Below are positions 58,903 through 64,000 of a DNA stretch of 64,000 nucleotides, in pieces. A program made the translations under genes and the position numbers. The DNA is taken from the NCBI GenBank assembly GCA_016287245.1, contig JAEEWG010000013.1, positions 17,691-81,690 on the forward strand. The letters are read 5' to 3'. The stretch is from Clostridia bacterium (lineage in GTDB: Bacteria > Bacillota > Clostridia > Saccharofermentanales > Saccharofermentanaceae). The notes under the pieces were generated by a model. It did no database searches. It worked only from the letters and a program-made list of their open reading frames with translations, and had not been told where the DNA came from. Every line of letters begins with the position of its first letter. Positions within the stretch are counted from its first letter, which is position 1.

Positions 58903-60873
58903 CTATTTTTTCTTCGTTGTTTTCGTTGTTTTCGTTGTCTTTGTGCTCTTCTTTTCGGTCTTGCCTGTGGAAGCTTTCGTCGATTTACCGGACGAAGTCT
59001 TCACCTTCTGGAAGTAGATACCACCTAACGGTGGCAGATTGACGGCGATGTGATACGGCTTTCCGTTCCATCCCTCTTCTACAGCCTTAAATGTGCCCTT
59101 ACTGTCCGAACCGTCCGGATATCCGGAACCGCCGTACTTCATGTCATCGGTATTCATCAGGATCTTATATCTTCCGCCTTCGGTTACACCGATGTTGTAG
59201 TTTTCAAGCGGTACCGGCACCATGTTCAGCGCCACATAGATATCTTCCTGGTTCGCTACGCCTTTTCTCTTAAAGACGAAGACGTTGTTCTTTACATCCG
59301 AAGCATCGACCCACTCAAAGCCGCCCCAGGAATGATCGTCCTGCCAGAACTGCGCATTTTTGATGTAGAAGTGATTCAGGTCAGCCACATAGTCCTGAAG
59401 GAGCTTATGGGATTCATACTGAAGCATGAACCATTCGAGCTGCTCATAGAATCTCCACTCGATGAACTGGCCGAACTCAGAACCCATGAAATTGAGCTTG
59501 GCACCCGGATGCGCCATCATGTACATGAACATCAGTCGGAGATTAGCAAACTTTCTCCAGTTGTCGCCCGGCATCTTATCGATGAGGCTCTTCTTGCCGT
59601 GTACGACTTCATCGTGAGAAAGACTCAGGATGAAGTTTTCCGAGAAAGCGTACATCATGGAGAAACAGAACTGGTCGTGATGCCATTCTCTGGCATACGA
59701 ATCCGTCTGGAAATAATCGAGCGTGTCATGCATCCAGCCCATGTTCCACTTATGCGTGAAGCCCAGTCCGCCATCACTTACCGGATGGGAGACCTTCGGC
59801 CACGCCGTGGATTCCTCGGCGATCATCATGACATATGGATAGTTTTCGGAAACGATGGTGTTCAGATTACGGATGAAATCGATCGCTTCGAGGTTATCCG
59901 TACCGCCATAGATATTCGGGATATACTCGGTTCTTCCGTAGTCACGGTAGAGCATACTGGAAACCGCATCCATGCGGATACCGTCAAGATGGAATTCCTC
60001 GATCCAGAATACGGCATTGGAGATAAGGAAGGACTGGACTTCAGCCTTTGCATAATCAAATACGAAAGTGCCCCACTCCTTGTGTTCACCGATCCTCGGG
60101 TCCTTATATTCATAGCACGGAGATCCGTCAAAACGGACAAGGCCTTCCGAATTCTTCGGGAAATGTGCCGGCACCCAGTCGAGGATGATAGCAATGCCGT
60201 TCTTATGGAGATGATCCACGAAATACTTAAAGTCTGCCGGGGTGCCGAAACGGCTCGTTACTGCATAATAGCAGATGACCTGATAGCCCCAGGAATCATC
60301 GAGCGGATGCTCCAGGACCGGCATAAGTTCCACGTGGGTATACCCCATTTTCTTACAGTATTTCGCAAGCTCCCTGGCGATCTCACGATAGTTCATGAAA
60401 TTGCCGTCTTCGTGGCGGCGCCAGGATCCTAAGTGGAGCTCGTAGATCGAGATCGGTCTCGGGGAACATGCATGCACGCGCTTGCTGGTAAAAGCCTCGT
60501 CGTGCCAGGTATAGTCATTCGGATCGTAAAGGATCGATGCGTCCGCAGGTCTCGTCTCGCAGTGTCTGGCATACGGATCGACCTTGTTCACTTCGCTTCC
60601 GTCCGCTCCATACACGTGGTATTTGTAGCGGTCCCACTGCTTCGCGCCGACGATATACCCTTCCCAGATGCCGGAATCCCCGATCCGGTACATGTAGTAC
60701 GCCTGCGCATTCCAGTCATTAAAATCACCGACGATACTCACCGCGGTGGCATTCGGCGCCCAGACCCTGAAAATGAAGCCTTTCTCACCATTGTCGCGCA
60801 CGAATGGACGGGACCCAAGATAGTTATAACTCTTATAATCTTTGCCCGTATTGAAAAGATACGCCTGGTCCAT
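58903..60873 (-). CDS. glgB: 1,4-alpha-glucan branching enzyme with a basic C-terminal tail
   Basis: A 656-residue GH13 enzyme that adds alpha-1,6 branches. A CBM48 domain covers about 25-125 (FRVWAPNATAVSIVGDFNDWN), then the barrel with ELHLGSWRR, GIRMDAVSSMLYRDYGR (nucleophile Asp), MMIAEESTAWP (acid/base Glu) and LSHDEVVHGK. The enzyme should end near residue 622. About 33 more residues form a Lys/Thr/Ser tail (repeats of KTT, ending KKK). The ATG at 60873 has AGGAG seven bases before it; the longer frame adds an unrelated 15 residues. It heads the glycogen operon. Confidence 0.96.
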   Translation of the reverse strand: MDQAYLFNTGKDYKSYNYLGSRPFVRDNGEKGFIFRVWAPNATAVSIVGDFNDWNAQAYYMYRIGDSGIWEGYIVGAKQWDRYKYHVYGADGSEVNKVDPYARHCETRPADASILYDPNDYTWHDEAFTSKRVHACSPRPISIYELHLGSWRRHEDGNFMNYREIARELAKYCKKMGYTHVELMPVLEHPLDDSWGYQVICYYAVTSRFGTPADFKYFVDHLHKNGIAIILDWVPAHFPKNSEGLVRFDGSPCYEYKDPRIGEHKEWGTFVFDYAKAEVQSFLISNAVFWIEEFHLDGIRMDAVSSMLYRDYGRTEYIPNIYGGTDNLEAIDFIRNLNTIVSENYPYVMMIAEESTAWPKVSHPVSDGGLGFTHKWNMGWMHDTLDYFQTDSYAREWHHDQFCFSMMYAFSENFILSLSHDEVVHGKKSLIDKMPGDNWRKFANLRLMFMYMMAHPGAKLNFMGSEFGQFIEWRFYEQLEWFMLQYESHKLLQDYVADLNHFYIKNAQFWQDDHSWGGFEWVDASDVKNNVFVFKRKGVANQEDIYVALNMVPVPLENYNIGVTEGGRYKILMNTDDMKYGGSGYPDGSDSKGTFKAVEEGWNGKPYHIAVNLPPLGGIYFQKVKTSSGKSTKASTGKTEKKSTKTTKTTKTTKKK

Positions 60874-60925
60874 GTAATATCTCCTACATACATGGGCATG
60901 ACAGCCCATTTCTTCCATTTCATTT

Positions 60926-60931
60926 ATTATA
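60926..60931 (-). promoter_or_regulatory. Candidate -10 box of the glycogen operon
   Basis: Consensus TATAAT on the minus strand (60931-60926), 53 bp before the glgB start and just after the upstream terminator. The -35 at 17 bp (TAGAAA-like) is weak, which could mean an activator is needed. Confidence 0.5.
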
Positions 60932-60956
60932 AATCAACCTTGAGAAAGTTTCTAGC

Positions 60957-60995
60957 ACAATTAACAAAAGAGAGCCGATTTCTCGGCTCTCTTTT
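60957..60995 (-). terminator. Terminator of the 2-oxoacid oxidoreductase operon
   Basis: AAAAGAGAGCCGA (60966-60978) and TCGGCTCTCTTTT (60983-60995) form a perfect 13-bp stem with a 4-base loop; T-rich sequence follows on both sides. It lies about 88 bp past the gamma-subunit stop. Confidence 0.85.
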
Positions 60996-61082
60996 ATAAC
61001 ATGTCACAATTCTTTCCCTTAATATCAATATATATAGGGATTTGTAAAGATTTTGTGAACTCCTCAACAATATGTCGGGAGA

Positions 61083-61625
61083 TCACTTATTGGCGAACTC
61101 GGCTCCCTTATCGAAAGCGTTCAGGTTGTTCGGGATCATGTGATGTCTTCTCTCCGGAAGAACGTCATACAGTGCTTTTTCAAAGGAATCTCTGGTAAAA
61201 GCGCCTGTTGCCGCGGATACGCAGCCAAGGAGTACGATGGTCGCATATGCCATGGAACCAAGTTCAGAAGCGATCTCGGAAGAGTTGATCGGGATGAAGC
61301 GGATATCTGTACGCTTCGGAGCAACCTTAACGAGCGAAGAGTCAATGATGATGATTCCGCCCGGCTTCAGGGTATCTTCGAACTTTTCAAGAGACGGCTG
61401 GTTCAGTGCGATAAGAACATCCGGCTCGTTGATGACCGGAGAACCGATCGGCTCATCGGAGATAACGACGGAGCAGTTTGCTGTACCACCACGCATTTCC
61501 GGACCGTAGGACGGGAACCAGGAAACCTCTTTACCTTCGATCAAAGCAGACTCTGCCGCCATCTTACCTGCGGAAAGAACGCCCTGACCACCGAATCCGG
61601 CAAGAATAATAGAAAAATCGATCAT
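61083..61625 (-). CDS. 2-oxoacid:ferredoxin oxidoreductase, gamma subunit
   Basis: A 180-residue subunit. IILAGFGGQGVLSAGKMAAESAL near 6-28 and SWFPSYGPEMRGGTANCSVVISD near 36-58 are the gamma-domain signatures (the latter with the RGG loop). It completes a KorC/VorC-type complex. The start at 61625 has GGAGG nine bases before it; the beta gene stop is five bases upstream. It ends the operon before a strong terminator. Confidence 0.93.
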   Translation of the reverse strand: MIDFSIILAGFGGQGVLSAGKMAAESALIEGKEVSWFPSYGPEMRGGTANCSVVISDEPIGSPVINEPDVLIALNQPSLEKFEDTLKPGGIIIIDSSLVKVAPKRTDIRFIPINSSEIASELGSMAYATIVLLGCVSAATGAFTRDSFEKALYDVLPERRHHMIPNNLNAFDKGAEFANK

Positions 61626-61629
61626 ATCA

Positions 61630-62376
61630 TTACACCTCCAGATCCTTGCCCTTGAAGACGCCCAGCGGATACTGCGGGACCATCTTCTCTTTGCACCACT
61701 CCAGAGCTTCGATCGGCTCCTTGCCCCAGTTTGTCGGGCATGTGGAGAGGAACTCAACCATCGCGAAACCGAGGCCGGCCTGCTGAACGCGGAAAGCCTT
61801 TGCGATCGCCTTCTTAGCTTCCTGAATGTGCTTGTAGTCGAAAAGTGCTACACGCTCGATGTAAACAGCACCGGTAAGTGTGGAGAGCATCTCACTGACG
61901 TTGATCGGATAACCGCGTGTCTCTGCGTCACGACCGAGAGGAGAGGTTGTTGTAACCTGACCAAGAAGAGTGGTCGGAGCCATCTGACCGGATGTCATAC
62001 CGTAAACGGCATTATTTACGAAGAATGTGCAGATCTTCTCACCACGTGCTGCGGCGTGTACGATCTCTGCAGTACCGATGGAAGCGAGGTCACCATCACC
62101 CTGATAAGTGAAGACCATTTCTTCCGGCTTGCAGCGCTTGATACCTGTAGCTACGGCCGGAGCACGACCATGAGCTGCCTGTACCATGTCGCAGGAAAAA
62201 TAATCGTAGTTATTGTATGTGCATCCAACAGATGCGACACCGATGGTCTTGTCGAGGATATCCATCTCTTCCATTACTTCCGCGATGAGGCGGTGAATGA
62301 TACCGTGCATACAGCCCGGGCAGTAATGGAACGGCTTATCGGTAAGACCCTTTGTTTTCTGAAATACAACTGCCAT
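61630..62376 (-). CDS. 2-oxoacid:ferredoxin oxidoreductase, beta subunit (TPP)
   Basis: A 248-residue subunit. FHYCPGCMHGIIHRL near 16-30 is the start typical of VOR/KOR beta chains, GDGDLASIGTAEIVHAA near 93-109 and NNAVYGMTSGQMAPTT near 119-134 bind thiamine diphosphate and metal. It catalyses decarboxylation of the oxoacid and passes electrons to ferredoxin. It sits between alpha and gamma with one- to four-base spacing. Confidence 0.95.
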   Translation of the reverse strand: MAVVFQKTKGLTDKPFHYCPGCMHGIIHRLIAEVMEEMDILDKTIGVASVGCTYNNYDYFSCDMVQAAHGRAPAVATGIKRCKPEEMVFTYQGDGDLASIGTAEIVHAAARGEKICTFFVNNAVYGMTSGQMAPTTLLGQVTTTSPLGRDAETRGYPINVSEMLSTLTGAVYIERVALFDYKHIQEAKKAIAKAFRVQQAGLGFAMVEFLSTCPTNWGKEPIEALEWCKEKMVPQYPLGVFKGKDLEV

Positions 62377-62377
62377 C

Positions 62378-63448
62378 TTACATCTCCCCCTTATGAATCT
62401 TTACGATCTCATCCAGGATCTCTTTCTGGGTCGGCAGGTTACCACCCATACGGCCATGGAAATAGACCGGCTTCTTGCCGTTGACAGCAAGACGGACATC
62501 TTCGATCATCTGACCGGAAGAAAGTTCAACATCGAGGAAGCCCTTTACACTCGGCATATCTGCAACACGAGCAAATTCTTTACTCGGGAAAGGCCACAGG
62601 GTGATCGGACGGACCATGCCGACCTTGATGCCCAGTTCAGCAGCCTGACGGATAACATTCTTGCAGATACGGCTGCAGGTACCATATGCTGCGATCACGA
62701 TCTCTGCATCTTCGAGATTGGAAGACTCAAACATGACTTCCTTTTCTTCGATCTCTCTGTACTTCTCCTGAAGTTCTCTATTCTTTGCCTCGAGATCATC
62801 CGGATCAATGTAGATAGATGTGATCGTATTGTGCTTTTCACGGCCATGCATACCTGTGGTTGCCCACGGCTTAGCGATCTCTACTGTATCTTCCTTTTCC
62901 TTGAAAGCAACAGGTTCCATCATCTGACCGATAGTACCGTCACCGAGGATCATGCAGACCATTCTGTACTTATCAGCAAGATCAAAAGACTTTACAGTCA
63001 GTTCATACAGTTCCTGAACAGAAGCAGGTGCAATAACGAGGTTTCTGTAGTCACCATGTCCGCCGCCCTTTGTCGCCTGGAAATAGTCCGACTGGGAAGG
63101 CTGGATGCCGCCGAGACCGGGGCCTCCGCGCTGTACATTTACGATAAGTGCGGGAAGTTCAGATCCTGCAAGATAGGAGATGCCTTCCTGCTTGAGGGAG
63201 ATCCCGGGGCTGGAGGAAGAGGTCATTACCCTCTTGCCGCTGCCTGCTACGCCGTAGACCATGTTGATAGCCGCGATCTCGCTCTCAGCCTGAAGGAAGA
63301 CGCCGCCCCTCTTTGGCATGGTCTTTGCCATGTAGGCAGCGATCTCGGTCTGGGGAGTGATGGGATAGCCGAAATAATAGAGACAGCCGGATCTGATAGC
63401 GGATTCGGCGATGGCCTCGTTGCCTTTCATTAATACTACTTCTGCCAT
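62378..63448 (-). CDS. vorB: 2-oxoacid:ferredoxin oxidoreductase, alpha subunit (VorB-like)
   Basis: A 356-residue subunit. GNEAIAESAIRSGCLYYFGYPITPQTEI near 9-36 is the pyrimidine-binding region; AESEIAAINMVYGVAGSG near 54-71 has the catalytic Glu, and SSSSPGISLKQEGISYLAGSELP near 77-99 follows. Its length and beginning match the VorB group (3-methyl-2-oxobutanoate, that is branched-chain oxoacids) better than pyruvate or 2-oxoglutarate enzymes, but substrate is inferred. Located between ferredoxin and beta. Confidence 0.92.
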   Translation of the reverse strand: MAEVVLMKGNEAIAESAIRSGCLYYFGYPITPQTEIAAYMAKTMPKRGGVFLQAESEIAAINMVYGVAGSGKRVMTSSSSPGISLKQEGISYLAGSELPALIVNVQRGGPGLGGIQPSQSDYFQATKGGGHGDYRNLVIAPASVQELYELTVKSFDLADKYRMVCMILGDGTIGQMMEPVAFKEKEDTVEIAKPWATTGMHGREKHNTITSIYIDPDDLEAKNRELQEKYREIEEKEVMFESSNLEDAEIVIAAYGTCSRICKNVIRQAAELGIKVGMVRPITLWPFPSKEFARVADMPSVKGFLDVELSSGQMIEDVRLAVNGKKPVYFHGRMGGNLPTQKEILDEIVKIHKGEM

Positions 63449-63454
63449 TTCAGC

Positions 63455-63661
63455 CTACCTTTCTACTGTGATTACACAGTCAGGGCACATAACGGCGCAG
63501 GATGCGCAGCCGATGCACTTCTCCTGATCGATGCACTCGGCAGGAGAATGGCCCTTTTTGTTGATCTTGTCCTTTGCGATGACCAATATCTGTTTGGGGC
63601 ATACGCTTACGCACAGACCGCAGCCCTTGCACCTATCGGTCGCAAAACTTACTTTTGCCAT
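63455..63661 (-). CDS. 2-oxoacid:ferredoxin oxidoreductase, ferredoxin (delta) subunit
   Basis: A 68-residue protein with two [4Fe-4S] sets, CKGCGLCVSVCP near 11-22 and CIGCASCAVMCP near 49-60. Such small ferredoxins form the electron-transfer subunit of four-subunit VOR/KOR enzymes. It precedes the alpha gene by six bases. Confidence 0.95.
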   Translation of the reverse strand: MAKVSFATDRCKGCGLCVSVCPKQILVIAKDKINKKGHSPAECIDQEKCIGCASCAVMCPDCVITVER

Positions 63662-63703
63662 TTTCTTATCCTCTCTTATTTTGAAACCGGCAAGCCGGCA
63701 AAT

Positions 63704-64000
63704 TTAGAACGGTTTTTTCTGAAGCTCCATGGTAAACAGGTCCGGTAGATTGGGTCTGCCCTCCATGGAGGCATCTATGCTTGTGAAGGCTATGGGAAGA
63801 CCTGAAAGAGCGCTGAGCTTTTCTATCTCTGCCCTTGTGGCCTCCACGGTCTCAGGCTTTGTGATGGGCCCGAGGTTTGAATTGTTTATGATCGCGGTGA
63901 AGGGTATCCCTCCTGCGGCTTCGATCTCAGCCATCACCCCGAGGGCTTCCTCCGCTGTCCTGGTGAGAGGTCTGTAGAAATTGGCTACGAAGTACATTTC
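63704..64000 (-). CDS. C-terminal part of a probable MinD/ParA-like P-loop protein (cut by window edge)
   Basis: About 98 residues of an open frame entering from beyond the window end. Text such as MYFVANFYRPLTRTAEEALGV and a later AIINNSNLGPITKPETVEATR with LSGLPIAFTSIDASM recall the C-terminal half of small MinD-like ATPases that are found upstream of 2-oxoacid oxidoreductase operons in Clostridia, where a FxxNxxRP...TG(L/V)xNNxNL pattern is seen. The P-loop itself would lie outside, so this is uncertain. It is 42 bp upstream of the ferredoxin gene, in the same direction. An internal ATG at 63997 is probably not the real start. Confidence 0.6.
   Translation of the reverse strand, partial: EMYFVANFYRPLTRTAEEALGVMAEIEAAGGIPFTAIINNSNLGPITKPETVEATRAEIEKLSALSGLPIAFTSIDASMEGRPNLPDLFTMELQKKPF

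Noticed and set aside
63662..64000. Sign of a transferred segment at the window end
   Set aside because: Wording of bases differs slightly from neighbours, but the partial gene is in line with the operon and the stretch is too short to judge.

Overview
The window reads as a chromosomal segment of an anaerobic, Gram-positive-type (monoderm) member of the Clostridia, of moderate GC. Evidence is SepF-type cell division, a membrane diadenylate cyclase, a VPKTG-type cell-wall sorting signal, several lipoproteins without any outer-membrane machinery, two ferredoxin-dependent 2-oxoacid oxidoreductases, and canonical AGGAGG ribosome sites with TTGACA/TATAAT promoters. Placement below class level is not supported by what can be seen. 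There are no rRNA genes, phage genes, insertion sequences or CRISPR arrays.

Layout. 1-6.0 kb (minus): ileS, an M50 protease, trpS, scpA and the start of scpB. 6.1-10.3 kb (minus): an RNA methyltransferase, an RluA-type pseudouridine synthase, an HD protein and a GH120 beta-xylosidase. 10.5-13.8 kb (plus): an OmpR-type regulator, its membrane histidine kinase and an RsuA-type pseudouridine synthase. 13.8-19.6 kb (minus): a LacZ-like GH2 protein and a GH3 glucosidase. 19.7-20.1 kb: tmRNA. 20.2-23.9 kb (minus): an amidase-like membrane protein, a lipoprotein and an SseB/EF-Tu-like fusion. 24.1-25.3 kb: UDP-galactopyranose mutase (plus). 25.3-28.6 kb (minus): nagA, a Crp/Fnr regulator and a CdaA-YbbR fusion. 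28.8-29.9 kb: ilvE (plus). 30.2-33.6 kb (minus): an operon of an AroB-like protein, an M28-like lipoprotein, a small beta-sandwich-like protein and an RDD membrane protein. 33.8-37.0 kb (plus): gltX and glnS. 37.1-42.2 kb (minus): ACT protein, Met-gamma-lyase family protein, HlyD-like protein, yggS and sepF. 42.3-46.3 kb (minus): Na+/solute symporter, iorA and iorB. 46.5-51.3 kb (minus): MBL hydrolase, lipoprotein, tRNA-Leu(GAG) and a large Thr/Pro-stalk surface protein. 51.5-60.9 kb (minus): the glycogen operon glgB-glgC-glgD-glgA, a GH13 amylase and a zinc-ribbon membrane protein. 61.1-64.0 kb (minus): a four-subunit branched-chain 2-oxoacid:ferredoxin oxidoreductase and a partial upstream gene.

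Together these describe a polysaccharide-using fermenter that stores glycogen and oxidises amino-acid-derived 2-oxoacids through ferredoxin. The most striking feature is a set of full-length, intact homologues of well-known enzymes that have lost their catalytic residues: the GH2 protein, the Amidase_3 protein, the M28 lipoprotein and the AroB-like protein. Two of these sit in the same small operon. Also unusual are a CdaA-CdaR (YbbR) single-chain fusion and lysine-rich C-terminal tails on two different glycogen enzymes, GlgA and GlgB, of the same operon.
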